64,000 bases of DNA, taken from positions 1 to 64,000 of the forward strand of contig NZ_AZEG01000007.1 of assembly GCF_001434935.1 (NCBI RefSeq), read 5' to 3'. Source of the stretch: Liquorilactobacillus uvarum DSM 19971. Its GTDB lineage: Bacteria; Bacillota; Bacilli; Lactobacillales; Lactobacillaceae. Position 1 is the first letter of the stretch. Each line of letters opens with the position of its first letter. Under the pieces are notes generated by a model. The model had not been told where the DNA came from. It worked only from the letters and a program-made list of their open reading frames with translations, and made no database searches. The position numbers and the translations under genes are program-made. This document shows positions 54,032 through 63,874 of this stretch, one piece after another.

Positions 54032-54766
54032 ATGGCAATGATTGAGTTTAAAAATGTCGAAAAGTACTATGATAAGTTCCATGCACTAAAGAATATTAAC
54101 CTGAAGGTAGATAAGGGTGAAGTGGTTGTTGTCATCGGTCCTTCTGGTTCTGGAAAGAGTACATTGATCAGAACTATCAATGGGCTTGAGGATTTTACTG
54201 AAGGCCAATTACTCGTCAATGATTATGATTTGGCGGACAGTAAAACGGATTTGAATCAAATTAGAAAAGATGTTGGGATGGTTTTCCAACATTTCAATTT
54301 ATATGATAACAAAACGGTGCTTGAGAATATTATGCTGGCACCAAAATTAGTTTTGAAGCGCGATCCTAAGGAAAATAAAGAACTTGCTATGCGTTTGTTG
54401 AAGAGTGTAGGGGTGGCTGACAAAGCTGAGTCATATCCGCGGCAGCTCTCTGGTGGACAAAAACAACGGGTGGCAATTGCGCGAAGTTTAGCAATGAAAC
54501 CTAAAGCATTACTGTTTGATGAACCGACATCGGCGCTTGATCCTGAGATGATCGACGATGTTTTGAACGTTATGAAGAAGATTGCGACTGAGGGGATGAC
54601 CATGGTCGTAGTTACACATGAGATGGGTTTTGCTCGTGAAGTGGCTGACCGTGTTATTTTTATTGATAATGGCGAGATTCTTGAGGACGAAAAGGCAGAT
54701 GTCTTCTTCAAAGCGCCTAAGGAGAAAAGAGCACAGCAATTCTTAAGCAAAATCATCAAGCATTAA
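54032..54766 (+). CDS. glnQ: polar amino acid ABC transporter ATP-binding protein
   Basis: A 244-residue ATPase of the polar amino acid uptake family. Walker [11 protein letters not shown]-loop FQHFNLY, signature LSGGQKQR, Walker [13 protein letters not shown] and switch His in VTHEMGF. It energises the two permeases and the lipoprotein encoded next. ATG 54032 follows AAGGAGGAA; the ATG at 54005 precedes that site. Glutamine/glutamate is the likeliest cargo by family; aspartate or asparagine are possible. Confidence 0.88.
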   Translation: MAMIEFKNVEKYYDKFHALKNINLKVDKGEVVVVIGPSGSGKSTLIRTINGLEDFTEGQLLVNDYDLADSKTDLNQIRKDVGMVFQHFNLYDNKTVLENIMLAPKLVLKRDPKENKELAMRLLKSVGVADKAESYPRQLSGGQKQRVAIARSLAMKPKALLFDEPTSALDPEMIDDVLNVMKKIATEGMTMVVVTHEMGFAREVADRVIFIDNGEILEDEKADVFFKAPKEKRAQQFLSKIIKH

Positions 54767-54780
54767 GAGGGGGAAGAATA

Positions 54781-55614
54781 ATGAGAAAACTAAAACCAAT
54801 CCTGATTTTGCTTGGGATGCTTTTGTTGACCCTGTCGCTTGGTGCTTGTTCAAATGAGAAGAGTACTCAACAAAATGCACTGAAAAGAAGTCAAGCAAGT
54901 AATACTCTGACATGGGGTGTTAAAGCTGATACTCGTTTATTCGGACTGATGGATATCAAATCAGGAACGATCAAAGGTTTTGATATTGATATGGGCAAGG
55001 AAATAACTAAGCGGGTCCTAGGTAAAAAAGGGCATGCAAAATTCGTTCAGGTTACTAGCAAGACGCGTATCCCTTTGCTCAAGAACGGAAATATTGATGC
55101 TATCATCGCCACAATGACAATTACACCGGATCGGGAAAAGATCGTTGATTTTTCGAATGTTTACTTCGCGGCTGGTCAGTCATTGCTGGTAAAAAGAGGC
55201 AGCAGTATTAAAAATGTTCGTGATTTAAATAAAGACGGGATGACCGTTTTAGCCGTTAAAGGATCTACTTCGGCTGTTAATGTTAAAAAATATGCTCCAA
55301 AAGCTAAGGTTTTAGAATTAGAGGACTATGCACAAGCCTTTACAGCTCTTAAGTCAGGTCAAGGAGATGCAATGACAACTGATAATGGTATTTTGTTCGG
55401 GGTCGCATCAGAAAACCCGGCTTATCACGTTGTTGGTGGAACATTTACTAATGAACCATACGGAATTGCGGTTGATAAGAATCAAACGCAGCTGAAAAAT
55501 AAGATTGATAAGGCACTCGCTGATATGAGAAAAGATGGCACTTATCAAAGACTGCTGCAGAAATGGTTTGGAAATGTCGCAGGATTTGATTTGAAGGAGG
55601 CGAGCCAACAATGA
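54781..55614 (+). CDS. glnH: amino acid ABC transporter substrate-binding lipoprotein
   Basis: A 277-residue SBP family 3 lipoprotein. The signal peptide ends in LSLGAC with Cys23 for lipidation. The mature domain has the family signature GFDIDMGKEITKRVLG, the ligand-site run IDAIIATMTITPDREKIVDFSN, and EPYGIAVDKN near the end. ATG follows GAGGGGGAAG. Its stop overlaps the ATG of the next permease by four bases (ATGA). Confidence 0.88.
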   Translation: MRKLKPILILLGMLLLTLSLGACSNEKSTQQNALKRSQASNTLTWGVKADTRLFGLMDIKSGTIKGFDIDMGKEITKRVLGKKGHAKFVQVTSKTRIPLLKNGNIDAIIATMTITPDREKIVDFSNVYFAAGQSLLVKRGSSIKNVRDLNKDGMTVLAVKGSTSAVNVKKYAPKAKVLELEDYAQAFTALKSGQGDAMTTDNGILFGVASENPAYHVVGGTFTNEPYGIAVDKNQTQLKNKIDKALADMRKDGTYQRLLQKWFGNVAGFDLKEASQQ

Positions 55615-56249
55615 TAAATGTCTTTATGCAACATTGGCAGGAATTGCTGCTTGGTTTTGGAAATACACTGCTTTGCAGTGTAATCGCACTATTCTTTAGT
55701 TTGGTAATTGGGTCGGCATTTGCAATTTTTGAAGTTTTACCATACAAAGTATTGCATATTGTCGGTCGTGTCTATATTGAAGTTTTCCGTAACATACCTT
55801 TACTGGTAATTGGAATGTTTTTCTACGTTGTTGTTCCGCAATTTTTTGTTACTTTGGATGGCTTCACAGCTGGGACGATTGGTTTGACGTTGTATACATC
55901 TGCCTTTATTGCCGAAACTGTACGTGCAGGGATCCAAGCAGTTGACGATGGACAAATGGAGGGAGCACGTGCTAACGGAATGACCTTTATGCAAGCTATG
56001 TGGCATATTATTCTTCCACAGGCATTTAGATATGTTATTCCGCCTTTAGGAAACCAATTCATAAATTTGGTCAAGAATTCTTCTGTACTGGCATTTGTGG
56101 CAGGGTTTGATTTAATGTATCAAGGCGATGCAATTGCTTCGACAACTTTTGATACGTTTAATACGTATATTGTCGTTGGAATTTTGTACTTGATCATTAC
56201 ATTGCCATTAAGTTATTACATGCGGTATTTAGAGAAGAAGTTAGCCTAG
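55611..56249 (+). CDS. amino acid ABC transporter permease (first)
   Basis: A 212-residue HisM/GlnP-type permease with about five helices and the EAA loop EGARANGMTFMQAMWHIILPQA for contact with the ATPase. It begins before the glnH stop (ATGA overlap), implying coupled translation. Preceded by GGAGGCGAG. Confidence 0.9.
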   Translation: MINVFMQHWQELLLGFGNTLLCSVIALFFSLVIGSAFAIFEVLPYKVLHIVGRVYIEVFRNIPLLVIGMFFYVVVPQFFVTLDGFTAGTIGLTLYTSAFIAETVRAGIQAVDDGQMEGARANGMTFMQAMWHIILPQAFRYVIPPLGNQFINLVKNSSVLAFVAGFDLMYQGDAIASTTFDTFNTYIVVGILYLIITLPLSYYMRYLEKKLA

Positions 56250-56267
56250 AGAAGGAGGGTGAATTAA

Positions 56268-56921
56268 ATGTCAAATTTAGCTGAAGCTTACTCATGGATT
56301 AATTTGCGGTATTTGTTAGAAGGTTTGTGGGTAACGATCGAAGTCTCAGTCATTTCAATTGTTTTAAGTTTCATTTGCGGGTCGATTCTTGGTATAATTC
56401 GATATGTTCGTTTTCCTTTCTTGTCCGCGATAGTAGGAGTTATTATCGACTTAATTAGAAATCTGCCACTGCTATTGCTGCTCTTCTTTACTTATTTTGG
56501 TCTTCCAAAAATCGGAATTAAAATGGAACCTTTATCTGCAGCGATTGCGGCAATGACTGTTTTTGAATCAGCAATGATTGCTGAAATCGTTCGTAGTGGT
56601 ATCCAAGCGGTTGATACGGGGCAGATGGAAGGCGCACGCTCAGTCGGAATGACTTACTGGCAAGGACTGCGCGTCATTGTTTTACCACAAGCAATGAAAA
56701 AAATGATTCCGCCGCTGGTGAGTCAATTTATCTCTTTGATAAAAGATACATCTTTAGCAACTATCATTGTTTTACCTGAACTGTTGTATCGAGCCCAGAT
56801 TATTTATGGACAGAATACACGTTACATGATTCCAATGTTTATTGCTCTGGCAGTGATGTACTTTGTAGTCTGTTATGCATTGTCGCTTGTTGCATCTGGT
56901 CTTGAAAGAAGAACGAGCTAA
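56268..56921 (+). CDS. amino acid ABC transporter permease (second)
   Basis: A 217-residue HisM/GlnP-type permease with about five helices and EAA loop EGARSVGMTYWQGLRVIVLPQA. It is the heterodimer partner of the preceding permease. ATG follows GAAGGAGGGTG. Last gene of the operon. Confidence 0.9.
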   Translation: MSNLAEAYSWINLRYLLEGLWVTIEVSVISIVLSFICGSILGIIRYVRFPFLSAIVGVIIDLIRNLPLLLLLFFTYFGLPKIGIKMEPLSAAIAAMTVFESAMIAEIVRSGIQAVDTGQMEGARSVGMTYWQGLRVIVLPQAMKKMIPPLVSQFISLIKDTSLATIIVLPELLYRAQIIYGQNTRYMIPMFIALAVMYFVVCYALSLVASGLERRTS

Positions 56922-56952
56922 CAAGTAAAATAAATGATAATGATATAAAAAA

Positions 56953-57000
56953 TACTGTACTCAGATGCACGTATAAGCGCATCTGAGGACAGTGTTTTTG
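56953..57000. terminator. bidirectional terminator after the amino acid ABC operon
   Basis: ACTGT-a-CTCAGATGC pairs with GCATCTGAG-g-ACAGT (56954-56968/56979-56993), flanked by AAAAAA and TTTTT. It lies between convergent genes. Confidence 0.85.
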
Positions 57001-57038
57001 TCTTCTTAAATAATAATTATATTATGATACAACACATA

Positions 57039-58358
57039 TTACCGTTTAGATCTGTTTTTATAGAAGTAAATTGGAATACCGACAATAACGATTATCAGCG
57101 ACGCAAGAACGCCTTGGGTATCACTAATAACCTCACTGATTAGAACAAAGACAGCTCCTCCGATGGCAATCAAAGGAATCCATGGATAGAGCGGAACTGA
57201 AAATGGACGAGGGAGCTGCGGACGAATGAGTCGTAATTTGAAAAGTCCAAAAAATGCAACAACGTAAAAACAATAAACGGTAAAAATACATAGTTCGGTT
57301 AAGCGATCGGCATTAACGTTCAAAATCATTAAAACAGCAATTCCAAAAATAACAAGTGTCGAAATCATTGGACTGTGCGTTTTGGTGTTCACATAAGCTA
57401 ATTGTTTGGAGAAAGGCAGATCATTATTTTTTGCCATCGCGTACATAATACGCGGAAAAGACATAATTTTACCATTTAGACATCCAGCAATTGAAATGAT
57501 TATGCCGATGTTAAGTAATTTGCCGCCTAAATTACCAAATGCAATTGAAGCAAACTGAGGCGCTGCATCTTCACCAAATTGGTGGATTTGATCAGCTGTT
57601 AAAACACTGAAAATACTCCAAGTTACTAAAATATAGGCAAGTAAGACGATTACAAGGCCCCAGATTATTGCCAGTGGGAGCAGTTTTTGGGGATTCTTGA
57701 TCTCACCGCCCATGTTAGCGAGCAAAATCCAACCATCATATGCAAAAAGTGTCGCTAAGACAGCAACTCCAAAGTTACCAGCGGGACTGTTTGCTGATTG
57801 CGAAACTACATTTCCCAGGGCATTGTGGTCTCCAAAGAAAAGGCCAAAGATGATAATTGCAATGATCGGTATAAATTTACCGATAGTTGTCAGAATCTGA
57901 AGAGCAGCACCATAGCGATTAGATAATAAATTAAAAACGGTTATAAGAGCTACTGAAAAAATAGCTAACGGATGCTCCCAAGAATTAGGCAGATCAAAGA
58001 AGGCAACCAACAAGATAGCGAGATATGAACCTAAAGCTGCTATCATGGCCGGACCATAGACAATAATCTGCATCCATCCGGAGAGAAAGCCCCATATTTT
58101 ACCGTAAATTTTTTCCATATAGAAATAAAGACCACCAGTATGCGGCATTTGTGCCCCAATTTCAGCAATTGTCAAACCTGATGCTAAGGTTAAAAGACCA
58201 CCAAACAACCATGCCAGTAGGGCCATTGTTGTTGAATGAGAATAGTCCAAGACAGATGCTTGTTTGAAGAAAATTCCAGAACCGATGACTGTTCCAATAA
58301 CCAAGGCAAGCGACGACCACAGACCCAACGAACGCTTGAGTTGTACTTGTTGTTTCAT
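57039..58358 (-). CDS. APC family amino acid exchanger (SteT/LAT-like)
   Basis: A 439-residue transporter with about 12 helices. Helix 1 reads ALVIGTVIGSGIFFKQ, and the central FAYDGWILLANMGGEIKNPQK is typical of the LAT/SteT group of exchangers, whose Bacillus member swaps serine and threonine. Substrate remains inferred. Minus-strand ATG follows AGAAGGAAA. It lies 69 bases downstream of hflX on the same strand and may be read from the same promoter. Confidence 0.82.
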   Translation of the reverse strand: MKQQVQLKRSLGLWSSLALVIGTVIGSGIFFKQASVLDYSHSTTMALLAWLFGGLLTLASGLTIAEIGAQMPHTGGLYFYMEKIYGKIWGFLSGWMQIIVYGPAMIAALGSYLAILLVAFFDLPNSWEHPLAIFSVALITVFNLLSNRYGAALQILTTIGKFIPIIAIIIFGLFFGDHNALGNVVSQSANSPAGNFGVAVLATLFAYDGWILLANMGGEIKNPQKLLPLAIIWGLVIVLLAYILVTWSIFSVLTADQIHQFGEDAAPQFASIAFGNLGGKLLNIGIIISIAGCLNGKIMSFPRIMYAMAKNNDLPFSKQLAYVNTKTHSPMISTLVIFGIAVLMILNVNADRLTELCIFTVYCFYVVAFFGLFKLRLIRPQLPRPFSVPLYPWIPLIAIGGAVFVLISEVISDTQGVLASLIIVIVGIPIYFYKNRSKR

Positions 58359-58427
58359 TTTTTTTCCTTCTTTGTCAATTGTGGATATTTTTGTTGTGAA
58401 GTAAAAACTACTGCAATCAACGGTTTA

Positions 58428-59678
58428 TTATTCAGTTAGAAAGCGTGAAAAGTATTCTTCCTGCGTAGGTGACACTTCGGCAGTTATCACGGTTCCTTTT
58501 TCTGTATAATTCGTTTCAGTTACGAGTGCAAGCTTATTGATTTTTTCTAGATAGCGTCCCTGATCAAAAGGGATGAAGTAACTATGTGTTTTGTAATTTT
58601 TAAAGAGAACCTGTTTCATTAAGTTCGCAAGAGCGCTTATTGATTTTTCATCACGTGCACTATAAGTCAATTGCAGACCTTCGATAACGGGATAATTTCC
58701 GCTGGTTTTATCTGCTTTATTAAAGGCATAGATCATAGGTGTATTTTCAACGCCTAACTGCTTCAATGTTTCAGTCGTGATTTTAATCATCTCAGCGGAG
58801 TGTTCATCAGAAATATCAACAACGTGAAGCAGAAGATCTGCATTTTTAACTTCTGACAAGGTTGATTGAAAAGCTTTAACTAGATTGTGCGGCAACTTGC
58901 TGACAAAGCCGACTGTATCGCTTAACAAAAATTCGCGATTATCTTTAAAACGTAATTTACGTACAGAAGTATCGAGTGTAGCAAAAAGCATATCTTTAGC
59001 CATTACTTCTTTGCCGTCAGGGCTGTTTAAAAAACGAAGCAGTCCATTCATTGTTGTTGACTTACCAGAGTTAGTGTAGCCAACTAGAGCAACACTTGGG
59101 AGACCAGATTCTCTGCGAGTGCTGCTTTTTATTTCTTGTTCTTTATCAATGTTTTTTAATTCGCGGCTTAGTTGTGCAATTCTTTTTTGAATTGTACGGC
59201 GGTTTATTTCAAGTTTTGTTTCACCTGCACCACGGTTGGCAAGCGAACCACCTGAACTTTGCTGATCTAGTTTTTCATGTGAAGAGGTTCTTAGACGAGG
59301 CAATTTGTATTTAAGACGTGCAATTTCTACTTGAAGCTGTGCTTCTTTTGTTCGTGCACGTGATGAAAAAATTTCAAGAATCAATTCTGTCCGGTCGAGT
59401 ACATCCAGAGAAGTTTCTTTTTCTAGATTACGAATTTGTGTGGGTGAAAGTTCATCATTTAGAAGCAAAACAGCAGCTTCTTTTTCCTGACCGATGCGAT
59501 ATAATTCCTGAATTTTCCCCTTTCCTAAATAAGTTGCAGCGACAGGCTTTTGCAGCTTTTGTCTGACATCCGCAACAACTTGCATGCCATTTGCATAAGC
59601 CAATTCTGCTAATTCTTCCATTAAATAGTCAAAATTGGCTTGCTGATTTTCAATTCCGGCAATAATAACTGGGATCAT
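58428..59678 (-). CDS. hflX: ribosome-associated GTPase HflX
   Basis: A 416-residue GTPase that binds the 50S subunit and splits stalled 70S ribosomes under heat stress. The N-terminal HflX domain (NDELSPTQIRNLE, VLDRTELILEIFSSRA) is followed by a coiled linker with SGGSLANRGAGETKLE. The G domain has GYTNSGKST (G1), DTVGF (G3) and NKAD (G4). Length is close to that of Bacillus YnbA/HflX. Minus-strand ATG follows GGAGGGGAT. Confidence 0.94.
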   Translation of the reverse strand: MIPVIIAGIENQQANFDYLMEELAELAYANGMQVVADVRQKLQKPVAATYLGKGKIQELYRIGQEKEAAVLLLNDELSPTQIRNLEKETSLDVLDRTELILEIFSSRARTKEAQLQVEIARLKYKLPRLRTSSHEKLDQQSSGGSLANRGAGETKLEINRRTIQKRIAQLSRELKNIDKEQEIKSSTRRESGLPSVALVGYTNSGKSTTMNGLLRFLNSPDGKEVMAKDMLFATLDTSVRKLRFKDNREFLLSDTVGFVSKLPHNLVKAFQSTLSEVKNADLLLHVVDISDEHSAEMIKITTETLKQLGVENTPMIYAFNKADKTSGNYPVIEGLQLTYSARDEKSISALANLMKQVLFKNYKTHSYFIPFDQGRYLEKINKLALVTETNYTEKGTVITAEVSPTQEEYFSRFLTE

Positions 59679-59707
59679 GAGGAAATCCCCTCCTTTGTTA
59701 TTTGATT

Positions 59708-59716
59708 ATTATAACA
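59708..59716 (-). promoter_or_regulatory. extended -10 promoter of hflX
   Basis: On the minus strand TGTTATAAT, a perfect extended -10, about 30 bases before the ATG. No strong -35. Confidence 0.6.
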
Positions 59717-60047
59717 TTTAATCAAGGTAGTCGCTGAATAAGATATGCATGAGATTTCGGCAGAATATTAAATAATTTTTTAACCATTTAATAATTTAGA
59801 AATAGTAATTTGAGTGGTGGCTTGTCTTTTTTTGATATTAAAAATAATAAAAACTAGGCAAAAAAACTGTAAAAACTTATTATTTTTATCAAGGCCATTG
59901 TTTTTATGATTGGAAAAAAATAACGCTTTTTGCTTTGAAAAAGTAAATAAAACAGCAAAAATGTTAACAAAAATAAGTTATGGCAGAATATATGACATAT
60001 AATTTTGAAAGAATGTCTTTTGTTATCATGAATATAAGAATTTTTGC
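59717..60047. other. non-coding AT-rich gap between hflX and oppA
   Basis: No coding sequence, RNA gene or clear repeat is visible. It carries the divergent promoters at its two ends. Confidence 0.5.
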
Positions 60048-60076
60048 TTGTATTTAATTTAAATTTCATATAAAAT
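60048..60076 (+). promoter_or_regulatory. promoter of oppA
   Basis: TTGTAT (60048-60053), 17-base spacer, TAAAAT (60071-60076). The leader is about 50 bases, with AAAAAGGAG before the ATG at 60133. Confidence 0.6.
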
Positions 60077-60132
60077 TTAACCACTGTAATAAATAATGTT
60101 TCTTTAGAAACAAAAAAAGGAGTAGTTTTGCG

Positions 60133-61755
60133 ATGAAATTGAATAAATTCGCTAAGCTTGGAGCAGTTGCAGTGCTGTCGGCGGTCTTTTTGGCAGCCTG
60201 CGGTTCTAAAAGTGCAAGTAGTTCGTCCAAGCAAGTTTTAAATTGGGATGAGAATGCAGAGTTGCCTACAATAGATCTTTCTAAGGCAACTGACCGTGTC
60301 AGTTTTGATACATTGAACAATACAAACGAGGGTTTGTATCGCTTAGGTAAGGACAGTAAGATTGAACCAGGAATTGCGACTAAAACAACTGTCTCTAACA
60401 ATGGCATGAAGTATACATTTACCTTGCGTAAGAATGCTAAATGGAGCAACGGGGACAAAGTTACAGCTAAAGATTTTGTTTATTCATGGCAGCGGACAGT
60501 TAAACCATCAACTGGTTCACAATACGCATATCTTTTCAGTGGTATTCAAAATGCTGATGATATCACAGCTGGGAAAAAGGATGCTTCAACTTTAGGCGTT
60601 AAAGCAGAAGGCAATTATAAATTAGTTGTTACTTTAGATAAAAAACTCCCATACTTCAAGTTATTAATGGGCTTCCCAAGTTTCTATCCGCAAAGTCAAA
60701 AAGCTGTTGAGAAGTACGGCAGCAAGTACGGCACAGCTTCGAAATATATGGTATATAATGGACCATACGAATTAACTAAATGGACAGGAACTAACTTGAG
60801 CTGGACATTGAAGAAAAATAACGATTATTGGGACAAGAAGAACGTTAAGCTGTCAGCTATTAATTACAAAGTCAACAAGAGCAATACAACAGCTTACAAC
60901 TTGTATCAATCTGGTAAGCTTGATATGACATATTTGAATGCCGAACAAGCAAAACAGATGAGCAATTCTAAAGAGTTAGTTACACGTCGTGGTTCATCGA
61001 CTTTCTACCTTGAATATAACCAAACTAAGAAAGAATTTCAGAATAAGAAAATTCGTCAAGCAATCTCATTGGTTATTGACCGTAAACAATATGTTAACAA
61101 AGTGTTAGGCGACGGATCAACTGTTGCTAAGGGCTTAGTGGCATCTGGGCTGTCCAAGCATAATGGCAAGGACTTTGCTGATGAAGCAGCCGTTAAAGAC
61201 GCAACTGCCACAGATACAGCTAAGGCTAAGAAGCTTTGGAATGAGGGCTTGAAGGAATTAGGCGTTAAAGAATTGAGCTTTAGCATATTAAGTGATGATA
61301 CAGATGCCGGAAATAAAACAACTCCATTCTTACAAAGTCAAATTGAAGAGAGTTTGCCAGGTGCAAAGGTTTCTGTTACTAATGTACCGTTCAAGACACG
61401 TTTAGATCGTTCAGAAAAAGGCAATTTCGATGTAGTTGTTTCAGCTTGGGGGGCAGATTTTGCTGATCCAATTAGTTTCTTAGACTTGTTCACTTCAGAT
61501 AACTCTTACAATAATGGTAAATGGAAGAATGCTGAATACGACAAGTTGATTGAGGCTTCTAAGACAACTGATGCCGGAAATGCGACAAAACGTTGGAATG
61601 ATTTAGTTCAAGCTGAAAAGATCTTGATGCAAGACCAAGGAATTTCTCCTATCTATCAACAGGCACAAGCGACATTAGTTAAATCTAAAGTTAAGGGCGT
61701 AATTTACAACTCTTCTGGTGCAAATTACAACTTTAAGGATGCATATATTAAGTAA
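60133..61755 (+). CDS. oppA: oligopeptide ABC transporter substrate-binding lipoprotein OppA
   Basis: A 540-residue SBP family 5 lipoprotein that captures peptides at the membrane. Signal peptide with lipobox FLAAC (Cys23), then a Ser-rich linker. The family signature is near NNTNEGLYRLGKDSKIEPG and KWSNGDKVTAKDFVYSWQR; the C-terminal domain has AWGADFADPISFLD. ATG 60133 follows AAAAAGGAG. It is separated from oppB by 150 bases holding a strong hairpin, which probably lets oppA be made in excess of the membrane subunits. Confidence 0.93.
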   Translation: MKLNKFAKLGAVAVLSAVFLAACGSKSASSSSKQVLNWDENAELPTIDLSKATDRVSFDTLNNTNEGLYRLGKDSKIEPGIATKTTVSNNGMKYTFTLRKNAKWSNGDKVTAKDFVYSWQRTVKPSTGSQYAYLFSGIQNADDITAGKKDASTLGVKAEGNYKLVVTLDKKLPYFKLLMGFPSFYPQSQKAVEKYGSKYGTASKYMVYNGPYELTKWTGTNLSWTLKKNNDYWDKKNVKLSAINYKVNKSNTTAYNLYQSGKLDMTYLNAEQAKQMSNSKELVTRRGSSTFYLEYNQTKKEFQNKKIRQAISLVIDRKQYVNKVLGDGSTVAKGLVASGLSKHNGKDFADEAAVKDATATDTAKAKKLWNEGLKELGVKELSFSILSDDTDAGNKTTPFLQSQIEESLPGAKVSVTNVPFKTRLDRSEKGNFDVVVSAWGADFADPISFLDLFTSDNSYNNGKWKNAEYDKLIEASKTTDAGNATKRWNDLVQAEKILMQDQGISPIYQQAQATLVKSKVKGVIYNSSGANYNFKDAYIK

Positions 61756-61788
61756 GCAGCTTCGTTTATTTTAGAAATTTAAAAATCG

Positions 61789-61822
61789 ATTGGGGGATTA
61801 ACATCAAATGTTAACCCCCAAT
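61789..61822 (+). terminator. hairpin between oppA and oppB (partial terminator or RNA stabiliser)
   Basis: ATTGGGGG-a-TTAACA (61789-61803) pairs with TGTTAA-CCCCCAAT (61809-61822), a 14-bp stem with one bulged base. It is followed by TGCTATTTG, not a full T tract, so read-through into oppB is expected. Confidence 0.7.
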
Positions 61823-61905
61823 TGCTATTTGACGGTATATAATGAAAAGAAGCTGCTAAATGCGGTTTGTTAATCTATCTTGTCTTTAGAATGTGAGGAA
61901 TTAAT

Positions 61906-62835
61906 ATGCGTAAATATCTTCTTAAGCGTGTTTTCTATATGATATTGACGTTATTCTTGGTTGCAACAATTACCTTTTTCTTAATGAAATTGATGCCAGG
62001 GACGCCCTACTCAAATCAACAGAAAATGACAGCTCAACAAATTCAAATCATGAACGAACAATATGGCTTAAATAAGCCTATGTGGTTGCAGTACTTGATC
62101 TACCTAGGTGGAATGCTCCATGGTGATTTTGGAGTGTCATTCCAGTTCAGTAACCAGCCGGTTTCGTATTTGATTGCTAGTCGAATCGGTGCTTCAGCGC
62201 AGTTAGGATTTCAAGCAATGATTTTCGGAGTTGTTTTAGGAATAATCATTGGGGCAGTCGCTGCGGTGCACAGAAATACATGGGTCGATACATTATGTAC
62301 GATATTATCGATCATCGGAAAGTCAGTTCCTAACTTTGTTTTAGCTGTTCTGCTGCAATTCTATATTGCTCTGAAACTTGGCTGGTTCCCAATTGCTGAT
62401 TGGGGTGGCTTCAGCTATACAGTCTTGCCAACAATTGCGCTTGGTGTCGGTCCTCTCGCGGAAACAGCACGTTTCATTCGAACTGGGATGGTTGATGTGC
62501 TTAACTCAGACTATATTGAGTTGGCTAAAGCCAAGGGCTTAAGCCGTTACGGAATTGTTTACCATCATGCTTTGCGTAACAGTTTGATACCGCTAGTAAC
62601 TTTGATCGGACCGTATACGGTTGCCCTTATGACAGGTTCGATGGTTATTGAAAATATCTTCTCGATTCCCGGAATCGGGGAACAATTTGTTAAATCGATC
62701 CTGACCAATGATTATCCAACGATCATGGGTGTCACGATGCTGTTTTCTGCAGGATTAGTTGCTGTTATTTTAATAACGGATATCATTTACGGAATAATTG
62801 ATCCGCGGATTCGACTAAGTGGAAGTGGGGATTAA
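61906..62835 (+). CDS. oppB: oligopeptide ABC transporter permease OppB
   Basis: A 309-residue permease with six helices: the N-terminal YLLKRVFYMILTLFLVATITFF helix, and an EAA-like loop ELAKAKGLSRYGIVYHHALRN for the ATPases. GPYTVALMTGSMVIENIFSIPGIG is the usual late signature. ATG follows GAGGAATT. oppC follows after four bases. Confidence 0.94.
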   Translation: MRKYLLKRVFYMILTLFLVATITFFLMKLMPGTPYSNQQKMTAQQIQIMNEQYGLNKPMWLQYLIYLGGMLHGDFGVSFQFSNQPVSYLIASRIGASAQLGFQAMIFGVVLGIIIGAVAAVHRNTWVDTLCTILSIIGKSVPNFVLAVLLQFYIALKLGWFPIADWGGFSYTVLPTIALGVGPLAETARFIRTGMVDVLNSDYIELAKAKGLSRYGIVYHHALRNSLIPLVTLIGPYTVALMTGSMVIENIFSIPGIGEQFVKSILTNDYPTIMGVTMLFSAGLVAVILITDIIYGIIDPRIRLSGSGD

Positions 62836-62839
62836 ACAA

Positions 62840-63865
62840 ATGGAAGAAAAAATAAAGTTAAGTCCAGAAAGCTTTGAGGCTTTACCCAAGGCCGAAGAAT
62901 TGGATAACGAAAAAATTGCTGCTCCATCATTAACCTTCGTTCAAGATGCATGGCGCCGTTTGAAGATGAATAAGGGTGCGCTTATATCTTTGTTCGTTAT
63001 CATTTTGATGATGGTCGTAGCATTCGGCTCAACACCTTTTATCAATCATGATTCCTTGGTGAAATCTGCTCCTCAATATGCTAATTTACCAGCTAAAATT
63101 CCTGGGGTTCCAATCAATGGATTTAATGGAAAGTTGAAAGTTTCAGGTGAATGGGTTGATGAGTATAAACAAAATAATGTTCCAAGTAATAAGTATTTTG
63201 TTTTAGGAACAGATTATCTAGGGCATTCATTAGCACAACGAATTATTTATGGCACGAAGATTTCGCTGATTGTTGCTTTAGTCGCAACATTCTTTGATTT
63301 GACATTGGGTGTCGCGTACGGAATCACCTCTGGCTGGCGCGGTGGTCGAGTTGATAATATTATGCAACGGATTATTGAGGTTATCTCATCTATCCCAAGT
63401 CTAGTTATTGTTGTGTTGATGCTGGTTGTTTTGAAACCTGGGATGACTTCGATTATTGCCGCGATTGCAATTTCAAGTTGGACAACGATGGCTAGGATGA
63501 TTCGAGCCGAGACCTTGCAGTTGAAATCGCAAGAGTATGTTTTAGCTGCCAGAACATTGGGGGAGACTCCATGGAAGATTGCTTGGAAACACCTAGTTCC
63601 TAATCTTTCAAGTATCATTATAATTCAGACGATGTATACTATCCCGACTGCGATCTTCTTCGAAGCGTTCTTGAGTTTTATTGGGATCGGTATTAGTTCA
63701 CCACAGACTTCGTTAGGCGTGCTGCTGAATGATGGACAAAAGAACTTCCAATTCTTACCGTATCAAATGTGGTATCCTGCAATCGTGTTGTGTATCTTAA
63801 TGATTGCTTTTAACCTGCTCGGTGATGGATTACGCGATGCATTTGATCCAAAGACTAGGAGGTAG
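62840..63865 (+). CDS. oppC: oligopeptide ABC transporter permease OppC
   Basis: A 341-residue permease with an N-terminal cytoplasmic tail (OppC_N), first helix near ALISLFVIILMMVVAF, an extracytoplasmic loop, and five further helices. The EAA loop is LAARTLGETPWKIAWKHLVPN. ATG 62840 follows AGTGGGGAT; the in-frame GTG at 62819 lies inside oppB before that site. Confidence 0.94.
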   Translation: MEEKIKLSPESFEALPKAEELDNEKIAAPSLTFVQDAWRRLKMNKGALISLFVIILMMVVAFGSTPFINHDSLVKSAPQYANLPAKIPGVPINGFNGKLKVSGEWVDEYKQNNVPSNKYFVLGTDYLGHSLAQRIIYGTKISLIVALVATFFDLTLGVAYGITSGWRGGRVDNIMQRIIEVISSIPSLVIVVLMLVVLKPGMTSIIAAIAISSWTTMARMIRAETLQLKSQEYVLAARTLGETPWKIAWKHLVPNLSSIIIIQTMYTIPTAIFFEAFLSFIGIGISSPQTSLGVLLNDGQKNFQFLPYQMWYPAIVLCILMIAFNLLGDGLRDAFDPKTRR

Positions 63866-63874
63866 ATGGGAACA

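Noticed and set aside
54256-54759. 167-residue minus-strand frame inside the amino acid ABC ATPase gene
   Set aside because: Antisense shadow of conserved ABC motifs; no ribosome site.
57009-57024. AT-rich palindromic stretch resembling a Fur box between convergent genes
   Set aside because: It lies downstream of both genes and close to a terminator; AT richness explains the match.
59854-60234. 126-residue minus-strand frame across the oppA promoter and start
   Set aside because: It overlaps the oppA signal peptide region, has AT-driven composition (Phe/Ile/Lys-rich) and no ribosome site; a shadow frame.
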